In this document: piece after piece, positions 1 to 7,710 of the stretch
How positions within the stretch are numbered: position 1 is the first letter of the stretch
How the letters are laid out: the number at the start of each line of letters is the position of its first letter
Origin: Caldifarciminota bacterium
Lineage (GTDB): Bacteria > Hydrothermota > UBA3073 > NMUJ01
Assembly (NCBI GenBank): GCA_021158725.1
Contig: JAGGUB010000124.1
Coordinates: 1 to 11,758, forward strand
Length of the DNA stretch: 11,758 nt
Reading direction: 5' to 3'
Notes under the pieces: generated by a model
The model's input: only the letters and a program-made list of their open reading frames with translations
Databases searched by the model: none
Told to the model about the DNA's origin: nothing
Program-made: the position numbers and the translations under genes

Positions 1-1
1 C

Positions 2-1279
2 TCCCGTGGTGGCTACACAACCAGGATCGAAGCCTTCGGTGAATCCATCACCTCTTACAAACCACGTACCCGCAAACTGTTCACCATACCCGAATGGGGT
101 AGCTCGATACCCGATTTCCGTAACCGCAAGATCTGGATACCACCCATGCATCCCATCGGTACTCGCTTATTCGCGAGCGTCTTCCGTCGTTTCGGCTACA
201 ACGCCGAAGCTCTACCACAAACCGATAAACTCGCATTGAATATCGGTAAATCGCTCACCATAGGTAAAGAATGTCTACCCGCCGTCGTCGTCATCGGCAC
301 GTTCATCAAGAAACTACGTGAAATACAAGCCAATCCACACGATCACGCACTCTTCTTGGCCACCTCCGACGGCCCATGTAGGTTCGGTCAATACATCAAC
401 CTCTACCGTATGATATTGGATAGACTTGGCTACAATGACATCATAATAATTGCACCCTCATCCTACAACGCATATGCGGGGTTACCACAACGTATGCGTA
501 AAAAGCTATGGCAGATACTACTTATGTCCGACATACTGTTGAAACTAAGGTGTAAGATCAAACCTTACGAACTCAAACCCGGCCTCACAGAGCAGATCTT
601 CCAAAAATCCATCAACCTGCTGGATGAAGCCATCACCGAAGGTCGTGACCCCGAGGTATGGCCACAGGTGTTAGATGCATTCCGTCACATACCGATAGAT
701 ACAACACACCGCAAACCGCTCGTCGGTATAGTAGGTGAGATCTACGTACGTAGTGACCCATTCTCCAACGAAAACGTCATCTCCTACATCGAAAACGAAG
801 GTGGCGAAGCCTGGCTCGTACCACTATCGGAATGGTTCCATTACACAGCTTATTCGGCTAAACTGCGTGCCCACAAACGTGGCAAACCACTGGATGCACT
901 CAAGACAGTGTTAACAAACTGGTTCATGGATCACATGGAAACCCACATCTATAAACAAGCACGTGCGTTACTCAAAGATAGGGAGGAACCCACCGTATCA
1001 GAGATCAGACACTACACCGAACAGTACCTACCATTCGAATGTGGTACCGAAGCCGTCTTAACAATAGGTAGAGCGATCATCTTCGCAGTAGCTAACGGTG
1101 CCGACATCATCGTAAATGTAGCACCTTTCACCTGTATGCCGGGCACATTAACTGCCGCAATCTTCCGCAAGGTTAGCCAAGACTATAACGTACCGATCAT
1201 CAACATGTTCTACGATGGTGAGGAAGGTACCAACGACAAGCTCAGCATCTACCTACGTAACCTCATCACCAATAAATAA
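2..1279 (+). CDS. COG3581/DUF2229-type protein, C-terminal part (5' end outside window)
   Basis: The frame is open from base 2 to the TAA at 1279 (425 codons visible) with no convincing start, so the N-terminus lies outside; the Met at 146 sits inside the conserved IPPMHPIGTRLF segment and is not the start. The protein matches what I know of the COG3581 half of the large BadF/HgdC-associated proteins: a GKECLP motif, PCRFGQY, a CGTEAVLTIGRAI segment, PFTCMPG and a closing FYDGEEG. Cysteines encoded at 272-274, 377-379, 1040-1042 and 1133-1135 lie in these motifs and could bind an iron-sulfur cluster (inference). The family resembles 2-hydroxyacyl-CoA dehydratase/double-cubane-cluster proteins, which receive electrons from an ATP-dependent activase; such an activase is encoded at 3785-4777 on the other strand. 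The substrate is unknown. The gene ends 25 bp from the convergent plsY, with no clear terminator hairpin between. Family assignment is firm, function is not. Confidence 0.85.
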   Translation, partial: SRGGYTTRIEAFGESITSYKPRTRKLFTIPEWGSSIPDFRNRKIWIPPMHPIGTRLFASVFRRFGYNAEALPQTDKLALNIGKSLTIGKECLPAVVVIGTFIKKLREIQANPHDHALFLATSDGPCRFGQYINLYRMILDRLGYNDIIIIAPSSYNAYAGLPQRMRKKLWQILLMSDILLKLRCKIKPYELKPGLTEQIFQKSINLLDEAITEGRDPEVWPQVLDAFRHIPIDTTHRKPLVGIVGEIYVRSDPFSNENVISYIENEGGEAWLVPLSEWFHYTAYSAKLRAHKRGKPLDALKTVLTNWFMDHMETHIYKQARALLKDREEPTVSEIRHYTEQYLPFECGTEAVLTIGRAIIFAVANGADIIVNVAPFTCMPGTLTAAIFRKVSQDYNVPIINMFYDGEEGTNDKLSIYLRNLITNK

Positions 1280-1304
1280 TTTGCTTGCACGTTTCATTCA
1301 TCCT

Positions 1305-1874
1305 TCACTTATGGTTGCTTCTCAATGCTTTAAAATGTGGTATATTACCGATAACAACAGCCACCGCCAGCACCACATAACCTAATGCCACATCACTGAA
1401 TTTCGGTCTATATAGCAAATACAATATCACAAACAGCAACACAATCAGAAGCGGTTCACGTAAAATCCTCACCTTTATCTTATCCTTAATGTAGTAGAAA
1501 AACGCCCCTATTGGAAACACCTTAGGTGTGATGAACAGCACCACACCACCCAACGTCGATACCCCCCTACCGCCACGAAACTTCAACCACACAGGGTAAC
1601 AATGTCCCAACACCGATAGCCCACCAACCACAAATATAAGCAGTATAGGTAGCCCACACCGCTTACCTATCCAGCACGCAAGTATACCTTTTGACATATC
1701 CAGTAACCAGACGATTACACCTTCGAGCTTACCCACATTATCATAAACATTACCTGCACCCGGGTTACCCGTACCCACACGCAGTATATCCACACCCCTA
1801 CAACGAGCGACTATCCACGCAAACGGTATCGAGCCCACCAGATACCCAATAACAAACGGAACAACTTTATACAT
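1305..1874 (-). CDS. plsY: PlsY-family membrane acyltransferase, divergent
   Basis: This 189-residue protein is very hydrophobic with several membrane segments, as expected for PlsY, which transfers acyl from acyl-phosphate to glycerol-3-phosphate at the inner membrane. Recognisable parts are GSIPFAW (14-20), GTGNPGAGN (34-42), LLDMSKG (57-63) and GHCYPVWLKFRGGRGVST (90-107). The usual motifs are SGNPGATN..R, FKGGKGVAT and a C-terminal stretch with a conserved Glu. Here the motif-1 Ser is Thr35, the Thr is Gly41 and the Arg position is Asp45; both motif-2 lysines are arginine, and the tail (GNIPHFKALRSNHK) lacks the Glu. It may be a paralogue with altered substrate. The ATG shares one base with the stop of the upstream hydrolase gene (TAATG), so translation is probably coupled. 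It is the last gene of the minus-strand run. Family membership is clear; the enzymatic role is less certain. Confidence 0.85.
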   Translation of the reverse strand: MYKVVPFVIGYLVGSIPFAWIVARCRGVDILRVGTGNPGAGNVYDNVGKLEGVIVWLLDMSKGILACWIGKRCGLPILLIFVVGGLSVLGHCYPVWLKFRGGRGVSTLGGVVLFITPKVFPIGAFFYYIKDKIKVRILREPLLIVLLFVILYLLYRPKFSDVALGYVVLAVAVVIGNIPHFKALRSNHK

Positions 1875-2572
1875 TAAAGGAGGTCAATCTCTTTCAACAT
1901 CTTCGTTATGTGGTTAAACACCTCCGTAGCACCCTCCTCTGAATCTATACCATGCGCTATATTCTTCAGCCACCCCACCTTCTTGTAAGAACTACGTACA
2001 TGAGTGAAGATAAACTTTGCACTCTTGGGTAACACAAGATCATCTTCCACCCCCTGTAGTATAAGGATAGGTACCTCAATCCTCGGCAACAGCTCCCGTA
2101 TCTCCCTAAGCGCTTCTTTCATACTTAAAAGCCCATTCACTGGTACGTGATGATACATCGTATGTCCTTCCTTCGATGGTAAGAACCTCTTTATCGCACT
2201 CATAGCAGCTGACCCAATCCTCAACGGGCTCGTAACATAAACAGGTGCATTAAGGGTTACCACACCCCGTGGGTTACATTCAGCCGCTATATATAACGCG
2301 ATGGTTGCACCCAACGATACACCACCCACCAGATTCATCGGATATGCTTTCTCAAACTCCTTATATTCACGCAACATAGCAGCCTTCCAATCCTCATACC
2401 CTGTTTGGAGGAAATCAAATATACATGTACCATACCCCTGTTTACAGGTACCATGCCCCGGCAACGTCGGTGTCTCCACGTGTACACCGACAGCTTCGAG
2501 CTTCCTCTTCAATGGTAGCCACTCCTCCGGTGTCTTCGTTATACCGTGGATAAGGAATATCGCTGGTTGCAT
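1874..2572 (-). CDS. Alpha/beta hydrolase, carboxylesterase or monoacylglycerol-lipase-like
   Basis: The 232-residue protein has the alpha/beta-hydrolase plan: oxyanion-loop HGITKTPEEW (9-18), PTLPGHG (35-41), nucleophile elbow GVSLG with Ser86, an acid in GVEDDLV (probably Asp177) and His207 in NIAHGID. The order, spacing and lack of a signal peptide resemble cytoplasmic Est30-type carboxylesterases and bacterial monoacylglycerol lipases, which cleave short or medium acyl esters. Its place between a glycosyltransferase and plsY suggests a role in lipid turnover, but the substrate cannot be read from sequence. The start is well set: AGGAGG lies 5 nt upstream of the ATG, the best ribosome site in the window. 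That start lies inside the 3' end of the glycosyltransferase gene, giving a 34-nt overlap. All catalytic residues are present. Confidence 0.88.
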   Translation of the reverse strand: MQPAIFLIHGITKTPEEWLPLKRKLEAVGVHVETPTLPGHGTCKQGYGTCIFDFLQTGYEDWKAAMLREYKEFEKAYPMNLVGGVSLGATIALYIAAECNPRGVVTLNAPVYVTSPLRIGSAAMSAIKRFLPSKEGHTMYHHVPVNGLLSMKEALREIRELLPRIEVPILILQGVEDDLVLPKSAKFIFTHVRSSYKKVGWLKNIAHGIDSEEGATEVFNHITKMLKEIDLL

Positions 2573-3735
2573 TTATACCTCCTAATTAGCTTTTCATATA
2601 CGGTTTCGTACTCCTCGATAACCTTATCAATATCATGTGCACCCGCTATAATGCGTGACTTACGTCCCATAGCGGTACGTAACTCGTTATCACCAAGTAT
2701 GGTTACAAGCTTTTTCGCCAGATCAACTGGGTTACCGGGTTCAAAAAGGTAACCATTGCCATCGATAAGCTCCCGCAATGCATACTGGTTGGCTGCCACA
2801 AGTGGCAACCCGCTTGCCATCGCTTCAATACATGCTACACACTGTAGTTCCGACTGTGATGGCATCACAAACACTGAAGCCAACCTAAACACCCTCACAT
2901 AGTCATGTTCATCCAAAAACCCCGCAAACGTCACATATTTGTCCAACTTCAGTTCAGCAACAAGCTGCTCCAAATACCCACGATGTAGACCATCACCCAC
3001 AATAAGCAAATGCACCTCCATTTCAGTCAGAACATACTTCATCGCTTTTATAAGTACATCAACACGCTTCTCCTCACTCAACCTACCCGCATACAGGATT
3101 ACAGGTAAATCCGGTAACCTCAACCTCTGCTTCAAATCGTCACATTTCTGATCAATGTTGAACTTATTGAACTCTATCCCATTAGATATGGGGATAACCT
3201 CCCTCTTAACACCATGTAGTTTAAGCAACTCCACCGCCGTACGTGTGGGTGCTGTCACCACATCTGCACGATTGCAGAAATTAACTATGATACGCCATGT
3301 ATTATTAAGTATTGCCGAACGTGTTGCACCATCGAATATACCAGCTTTTGGCACAAACATAAGGAAACTCTCAGGTAACAGATGGTTAGTGATCACCACC
3401 GGTATATGGTACCATCGTGCCACCCACAACGCACCATGTCCAACAACAAACGGATGATGTATATGCACTATGTCAGGGTTGAACATCCTAACCTTTGTCA
3501 TCACAGGCAACGGTATGATAGGTGTCCTTATCTCCCTGAAATACGGTAACGGTATCGAATGCACATACGTGACACGATAATTATCATCACCCTGCGGTGA
3601 GCCACCACCCACATCTGGGGTGACCACCATCACCTTATGTCCCTTCGCAGCCAATGCACGTGATATCCTATACACAGCATACGCGCTACCAATAATCTGT
3701 GGATAAAAACAATCGGTTGCAAATAACACCTTCAT
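2539..3735 (-). CDS. Family 4 glycosyltransferase (GT-B fold), possibly a lipid glucosyltransferase
   Basis: The 398-residue protein is a retaining GT4-type enzyme using a nucleotide sugar. The N-domain begins MKVLFATDCFYPQIIGSA and contains PDIVHIHHPFVVG (87-99) and ITNHLLPES (115-123), a pattern like 1,2-diacylglycerol 3-glucosyltransferases and PimB-like enzymes. The C-domain has YAGRLSEEKRVD (215-226), VGDG (246-249) and the EX7E motif Glu296...Glu304 before AMASGLP. No membrane segment is evident; such enzymes usually attach peripherally. A TTG at 3753 would add six residues (RCFVA region), but the ATG at 3735 opens the family-typical MKVLF strand and has GAGG upstream at 3748-3745, which overlaps the TTG option, so I prefer 3735. 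A GTG at 3741 is a third option. The 49-nt gap from the activase gene is the largest within this minus-strand run. A lipid acceptor is inferred from family resemblance and neighbours, not shown. Confidence 0.88.
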   Translation of the reverse strand: MKVLFATDCFYPQIIGSAYAVYRISRALAAKGHKVMVVTPDVGGGSPQGDDNYRVTYVHSIPLPYFREIRTPIIPLPVMTKVRMFNPDIVHIHHPFVVGHGALWVARWYHIPVVITNHLLPESFLMFVPKAGIFDGATRSAILNNTWRIIVNFCNRADVVTAPTRTAVELLKLHGVKREVIPISNGIEFNKFNIDQKCDDLKQRLRLPDLPVILYAGRLSEEKRVDVLIKAMKYVLTEMEVHLLIVGDGLHRGYLEQLVAELKLDKYVTFAGFLDEHDYVRVFRLASVFVMPSQSELQCVACIEAMASGLPLVAANQYALRELIDGNGYLFEPGNPVDLAKKLVTILGDNELRTAMGRKSRIIAGAHDIDKVIEEYETVYEKLIRRYKCNQRYSLSTV

Positions 3736-3784
3736 CGCCACAAAGCACCTCAATTGAATATATACCTAACTATGCAACGTCAAC

Positions 3785-4777
3785 CTACCCCATACACCGT
3801 GTACATGTGGTTGATGTAACCCCTCTCACCAACCTATCACGCCATTTGCCACACCTCGACCCCCACACCGCCAGTATCTGGCCACCCTCTTTAAGTATCA
3901 CCACTTCACATTCATTGGGACAGTCTTTACAGATAAATGTGTCACGTTCGAGCTCCACCTCACATATGCGGAACCCCTTGAACTGCGTCTTACCGCCCGT
4001 ACTCTGTATGTGATCACGTGCAAGTATTGCGACCCCAATAGCACCCATAAACTTATGGTATGGTGGCACTATAACATCCAACCCCAATATTTTGCGGAAC
4101 GCCATCACCATACCCTTGTTGCTGGCGACACCACCCTGAAACAACACAGGTGGCAACACCTCCTTACCTTTAGCTACATTAGCAAGAAAATTACGTACAA
4201 GTGCTTCACACAACCCCGCGATAATGTCTTCCTTTTTGTAGCCCAGCTGCTGCTTATGTATCATATCAGATTCGGCAAACACTGTACATCTACCCGCAAT
4301 CCTTGCAGGTGACTTCGCCCGCAACGCATAATCACCGAACTCCTCAATAGGGATGCCAAGCCTATTAGCTTGGTGGTCAAGAAACGATCCCGTCCCTGCC
4401 GCACATACTGTGTTCATAGCGAAATCCACCGGCACACGATTCCTCACGATGATGATTTTAGAGTCCTGTCCACCAATCTCGATTATCGTGCGTACGTTAG
4501 GTTCATACTGTAATGCTGCCACAGTGTGTGCCGTTATCTCATTCTTCACCACATCCGCACCTACGAACAACCCCGCCAGCTCACGTCCACTACCTGTAGC
4601 CCCCACACCCGATATGTTGATTTCACCCACCGCATCATGTATTGCCTCCAACCCCTTCTTTATAGCCAATATGGGATCGCCCGCTGTAGGTAGATAAGCC
4701 GATGCAACCACATTGAACTTATCATCTATCACCACAATATCCGTGCTTACCGATCCTACATCGATCCCCAAGTACAT
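3785..4777 (-). CDS. BadF/BadG/BcrA/HgdC-type ATPase activase with C-terminal Cys-rich segment
   Basis: This 330-residue protein is an ASKHA-fold ATPase of the HgdC/BcrA/BadF group, which uses ATP to drive an electron from a shared [4Fe-4S] cluster into a partner (dehydratase or reductase). Visible are the phosphate loop GIDVGSVSTDIVVID (4-18), GATGSGRE (59-66), IEIGGQDSK (99-107), Cys125 in MNTVCAAGTGSFLD, Cys164 in AGRCTVFAES, and GGVASNKG (215-222). The two cysteines are 39 residues apart, the spacing I recall for cluster ligands of the Acidaminococcus activase. A C-terminal segment with Cys283, Cys286, Cys290 and Cys309 is what, in longer relatives, leads into a COG3580/3581 region; here the protein stops soon after in CTRCMG. 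The frame is open up to 4837, but the ATG at 4777 matches the family start MYLGIDVG and follows the pcm stop by 7 nt. The likely partner is the protein at 2-1279. Confidence 0.9.
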   Translation of the reverse strand: MYLGIDVGSVSTDIVVIDDKFNVVASAYLPTAGDPILAIKKGLEAIHDAVGEINISGVGATGSGRELAGLFVGADVVKNEITAHTVAALQYEPNVRTIIEIGGQDSKIIIVRNRVPVDFAMNTVCAAGTGSFLDHQANRLGIPIEEFGDYALRAKSPARIAGRCTVFAESDMIHKQQLGYKKEDIIAGLCEALVRNFLANVAKGKEVLPPVLFQGGVASNKGMVMAFRKILGLDVIVPPYHKFMGAIGVAILARDHIQSTGGKTQFKGFRICEVELERDTFICKDCPNECEVVILKEGGQILAVWGSRCGKWRDRLVRGVTSTTCTRCMG

Positions 4778-4784
4778 TTCAACT

Positions 4785-5468
4785 TCACTCGTAGTCCTCC
4801 CTCCACCCATACTCACCAACCAAAGGCACGAACACACAATCTATACCCCAATCCATACTCACCTTATTACCTTTCTTGGTGACAAACGCTATACGTTGTG
4901 ACCATGCACCCCCTATCGGGATAACTATCCTACCTCCATCCTTCAGCTGTTCGATCAGTGGCTTAGGTACCTCAGGTGCAGCCGCTGTCACTATAATTTT
5001 ATCGTATGGGGCATATTCCTTCCACCCCAATGTACCATTACCTACCTTAAAGTATACATTGGTATAGCCCAGCTTCCCCAATACATTACGTGCAGCTTCC
5101 AGCAGGCTGGCAATCCTCTCCACTGTATAGACCTCACACGCTATTTCAGCCAGTATCGCAGTTTGATAACCCGACCCTGTCCCTATTTCCAACACCTTAT
5201 CCATAGGTTGTAACTCCAACCCCTGCGTCATATATGCTACCATAAACGGTTGTGAAATCGTCTGCCCCTCACCTATAGGTAACGGTCCATCTTTATAAGC
5301 ATATGGCTGTAAATCCGGTGGCAGAAACTTCTCACGTGGCACCTTTAACATAGCCGAGATGACCCGCTCATCAGTTATACCACGTGTGATAAGCTGTTCC
5401 TCCACCATCCTCTTACGTAACTTATCAAACTCGGATGACGGCTCTGACTCGCGGTAATATTTCATCAT
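4785..5468 (-). CDS. pcm: Protein-L-isoaspartate O-methyltransferase
   Basis: The 227-residue protein is a cytosolic AdoMet-dependent methyltransferase that starts repair of isoaspartyl residues formed by ageing or heat. Family marks are VPREKFLPP (43-51), GEGQTISQPFMVAYM (66-80), the AdoMet-binding motif VLEIGTGSGYQTA (92-104), YTVER (114-118) and a GGRIVIPIG strand near the C-terminus. Length is normal for bacterial Pcm with a slightly long N-terminus. Tandem ATGs at 5468 and 5465 are equally possible starts; neither has a strong ribosome site, and both lie within the 3' end of surE (44-nt overlap), so translation is probably coupled. The surE-pcm order is the same as in many bacteria, including E. 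coli, where the pair is linked to stationary-phase survival. All motifs look intact. Confidence 0.95.
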   Translation of the reverse strand: MMKYYRESEPSSEFDKLRKRMVEEQLITRGITDERVISAMLKVPREKFLPPDLQPYAYKDGPLPIGEGQTISQPFMVAYMTQGLELQPMDKVLEIGTGSGYQTAILAEIACEVYTVERIASLLEAARNVLGKLGYTNVYFKVGNGTLGWKEYAPYDKIIVTAAAPEVPKPLIEQLKDGGRIVIPIGGAWSQRIAFVTKKGNKVSMDWGIDCVFVPLVGEYGWREDYE

Positions 5469-6135
5469 CTGTTATATCAATCTTCAACGGTGTCACTGCA
5501 ATATAACCATCACTTACAGCAGCCATATCTGTACCCTCTGTCGGATGTGCTACGGGGTTACCCCCCAACACATATATATAATCGGACTTCTTTGTAACAA
5601 TATTCTCGTAGGTACGTTTACCCAACCGCGTCACCTTCACACCTTTCGGCTGTGGTGGTATGTTGATATTCAACAGCACCGGTCGCGGTAACCTCTTCAC
5701 ACACGCTATGAGTTTATCCACCCATATACTGGCCTCCTGCCAATAACCAAGCGATGGCTCCATCATCGACACCGATATCGAGGTTATCCCCCATATCACA
5801 CCCTCCATAGCAGCCCCTACAGTACCGGAATAGGTAACATCGTCACCAAGGTTAGGCCCCGCATTTATGCCTGAAACCACAAGCTCCGGCCTATACGGCA
5901 TTATGTCATTAACCCCCAGCAACACACAATCCGCCGGCGTACCATACACCGCAAACACCCTCGAGTTACGTGGTTCCACCCTTATCTCTTTACCAATAGT
6001 TATAGCGTGGCTAATAGCATTAACAGGGTAACGAGGTGCAACCATCCACACCTCATGTTTTGCAATTAATTGTTGATATAATGCATTGATACCCGGTGCA
6101 TCTATACCGTCGTCGTTTGTCAACAGTATTATCAT
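5425..6135 (-). CDS. surE: 5'/3'-nucleotidase SurE
   Basis: The 236-residue protein is a SurE-family metal-dependent phosphatase acting on nucleoside monophosphates (and, in some species, polyphosphate). It starts MIILLTNDDG with metal-ligand Asp8 and Asp9, and has YGTPADCV (64-71), SGINAGPN (88-95) with the likely ligand Asn91, and YSGTVGAAMEG (102-112). At the loop usually reading QSG-x-S, this protein has PVNAIS, so the Ser described as the fourth metal ligand in the Thermotoga enzyme is Asn39, and the following Gly is Ala40. Activity may be changed or the Asn may still bind the metal. The ATG overlaps the stop of the upstream glycosyltransferase gene in an ATGA and has no SD site, pointing to coupled translation. 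The downstream pcm overlaps by 44 nt. Family assignment is secure. Confidence 0.95.
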   Translation of the reverse strand: MIILLTNDDGIDAPGINALYQQLIAKHEVWMVAPRYPVNAISHAITIGKEIRVEPRNSRVFAVYGTPADCVLLGVNDIMPYRPELVVSGINAGPNLGDDVTYSGTVGAAMEGVIWGITSISVSMMEPSLGYWQEASIWVDKLIACVKRLPRPVLLNINIPPQPKGVKVTRLGKRTYENIVTKKSDYIYVLGGNPVAHPTEGTDMAAVSDGYIAVTPLKIDITDDEILPRVRAVIRV

Positions 6136-6794
6136 AACCGAAGTGAAGATATTGCAAATTTTATGAACCGCAACGTATCAATAATCGGGTTGATATGGCT
6201 ACGTGCCTCACGCCGATATATTGTTGAGATAGGTATCTCACCTATCCTGAAGCCCAACCTCGCCGCCTGCACTATTATCTCAGATTCAGTTTGATACCTA
6301 TTCGTACGTAATCGCACACGCTCGATAACCGTACGACGGATGGCACGATAACCGGATTGCACATCACGTAACCGCTGTCCACTAAGTAATGACACAATAA
6401 ACGATGTTGTCACATTTGTAAACACCCGCACCAGCGGCATATTACGCCAAGAAAAGTATCGCCTACCTATCACCATATCGTAGTGCTTTATAGCCTCCAT
6501 GAACCGCGGTATCTCATCAGGATCGTGTTGCCCATCCGCATCTATGGTTATCACATAGTCATAACCGTGGGTTACCGCATAACGGAAACCTGTCTTATGT
6601 GCAGCACCCTTACCTAAGTTTCTCGTATGTCGTATCACTATCACACCTTTTGATCGTGCCACCTCACTTGTGTTATCGGTAGACCCATCATCCACCACAA
6701 GTATGTGGTTACGTGGATACCGTATACGCTCTATCACCTCACCCACCAATGGCCCCACATTGTACGCAGGTAGTAGGATTAGTGCTTTCTCCAT
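6132..6794 (-). CDS. Family 2 glycosyltransferase, dolichyl/polyprenyl-phosphate mannose synthase-like
   Basis: The 220-residue protein is a GT-A-fold inverting transferase. Visible motifs are LLPAYN (7-12), VVDDGSTDNT (33-42) with the nucleotide-binding Asp pair 35-36, NLGKGAAHKTG (59-69), DADGQHDP (85-92) carrying the metal-binding DxD, RDVQSGYRAI (143-152) and TESEI (169-173). This set is typical of polyprenyl-phosphate sugar synthases that load mannose or glucose onto a lipid carrier on the cytosolic face. It lacks the C-terminal membrane helices found in some relatives, so it would be soluble or peripheral. The start lies 16 nt inside the 3' end of the acyltransferase gene and its own stop overlaps surE (ATGA). 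Pairing with an LpxL-like acyltransferase suggests a glycolipid, but neither donor nor acceptor can be read from sequence. Confidence 0.9.
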   Translation of the reverse strand: MEKALILLPAYNVGPLVGEVIERIRYPRNHILVVDDGSTDNTSEVARSKGVIVIRHTRNLGKGAAHKTGFRYAVTHGYDYVITIDADGQHDPDEIPRFMEAIKHYDMVIGRRYFSWRNMPLVRVFTNVTTSFIVSLLSGQRLRDVQSGYRAIRRTVIERVRLRTNRYQTESEIIVQAARLGFRIGEIPISTIYRREARSHINPIIDTLRFIKFAISSLRL

Positions 6795-7621
6795 ATCATA
6801 TCAAACACATACCATTCAGTAGGCGACTTACGTATATAGTTGGCCAAAATCTCAACCCATCGTCGTATGCCAGATTCGACATCTTCCACTTTGTATGGGG
6901 TTTCAAAATATATAAAATAACGAGCCCTGTTCTGATGTAAACAGAACGCAGGCGCTATATACGCACCCGTACGATAGGCGAGCTCAAATATACCACGTGG
7001 GAAGACAGTCCTACCAGCCAGAAAATCCATCTCTATGCCATCACCCACATAATCTCTATCACCCAATGTAGCCACCACACGGTTAGCACGTAACCCCTTA
7101 ATCGCAACGAACATCGGTTCACCCAAATACAGAACCTCCATACCCGCCTTCAACCTACGGCGGGTGAAGAACTGTGCCACAAGCTTCGAACGTGGCCTCA
7201 ACGCAATAACAATGGGCTTATACCCCTTAACTGCCAACATAGTGGCACCAAGCTCCCAATTCCCCAGATGTGCAGTAAGTACGATCACTGGTTCACCTCT
7301 TTCCACCAGCTGCCGTATTTTGTAATCCTCTGAATACTCAACAAATGTGGCCAAAACCTTCTCATCCCTAATCCTTGGCAACAACAGAAACTCATATATG
7401 AAGCGTGCAAAGTTACGATATATCCGCAACGCAAGCCGCTTCTTACGCCACAATGGGATTTTGAACCCATATAACATATCGAGGTTTTTATAAACTATAG
7501 GCAACCTATGCCTATACAGCGTGATATACATAAGGTCGGCTATCCTGTACGTTATGAACAACGCCACATTTCGTGGCAAGATATGTGAAAGCCCCGCAAT
7601 CACCCAGTAGAAAAGGATCAT
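6779..7621 (-). CDS. LpxL/HtrB-family lysophospholipid-type acyltransferase
   Basis: The 280-residue protein belongs to the Lip_A_acyltrans (LpxL/HtrB/PatA-like) group, which adds acyl chains to lipid A or glycolipids at the cytoplasmic membrane. The catalytic HX4E is HLGNWE (His118, Glu123); downstream are LGDRDYVGDG (186-195), DFLAGRTVFPRG (199-210) and ELAYRTGAYIAPAF (213-226), all typical. A hydrophobic N-terminal stretch (about 1-30) would anchor it. The ATG at 7621 follows the mature 3' end of tRNA-Pro by only 9 nt and has no ribosome site; the next in-frame Met is at residue 31, too far in. So the message must run out of the tRNA gene, and tRNA processing would leave a 9-nt leader. It is the first protein gene of the run. 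Whether the cell makes lipid A is not shown here; a glycolipid acyltransferase is equally possible. Confidence 0.88.
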   Translation of the reverse strand: MILFYWVIAGLSHILPRNVALFITYRIADLMYITLYRHRLPIVYKNLDMLYGFKIPLWRKKRLALRIYRNFARFIYEFLLLPRIRDEKVLATFVEYSEDYKIRQLVERGEPVIVLTAHLGNWELGATMLAVKGYKPIVIALRPRSKLVAQFFTRRRLKAGMEVLYLGEPMFVAIKGLRANRVVATLGDRDYVGDGIEMDFLAGRTVFPRGIFELAYRTGAYIAPAFCLHQNRARYFIYFETPYKVEDVESGIRRWVEILANYIRKSPTEWYVFDMIWRKH

Positions 7622-7630
7622 AATTTAAAC

Positions 7631-7705
7631 TCGGGGCGAGTGGATTTGAACCACCGACCCCCAGCCCCCCATGCTGGTGCGCTAACCAGGCTGCGCTACG
7701 CCCCG
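7631..7705 (-). tRNA. trnP: tRNA-Pro, anticodon GGG
   Basis: Read on the minus strand, 75 nt fold as a cloverleaf: acceptor CGGGGCG pairs with CGCCCCG, the D arm uses GCGC/GCGC, the anticodon stem is CCAGC/GCTGG with loop ATGGGGG (anticodon GGG, reading CCC and CCU), the T arm contains GGTTCAAATCC, and the discriminator is A. The CCA tail is not encoded. A TTGACT-type promoter lies just upstream and the acyltransferase ATG 9 nt downstream. Confidence 0.97.
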
Positions 7706-7710
7706 AGTCC

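Noticed and set aside
1280..1304. Terminator between the converging 2-1279 gene and plsY
   Set aside because: No stem of useful length or T-run is visible in this gap.
1876..1884. Perfect AAAGGAGGT ribosome-site-like string on the plus strand
   Set aside because: No plausible plus-strand gene starts after it; it is the complement of the hydrolase's last codons and stop.
4778..4837. Longer activase start at 4837
   Set aside because: The added 20 residues overlap pcm and do not resemble the family; MYLGIDVG is the usual N-terminus.
2301..4901. Several plus-strand ORFs of 60-114 codons opposite the minus-strand genes
   Set aside because: They lie antisense to strongly conserved genes, have low-complexity Ser/Thr/Pro-rich products and lack ribosome sites.
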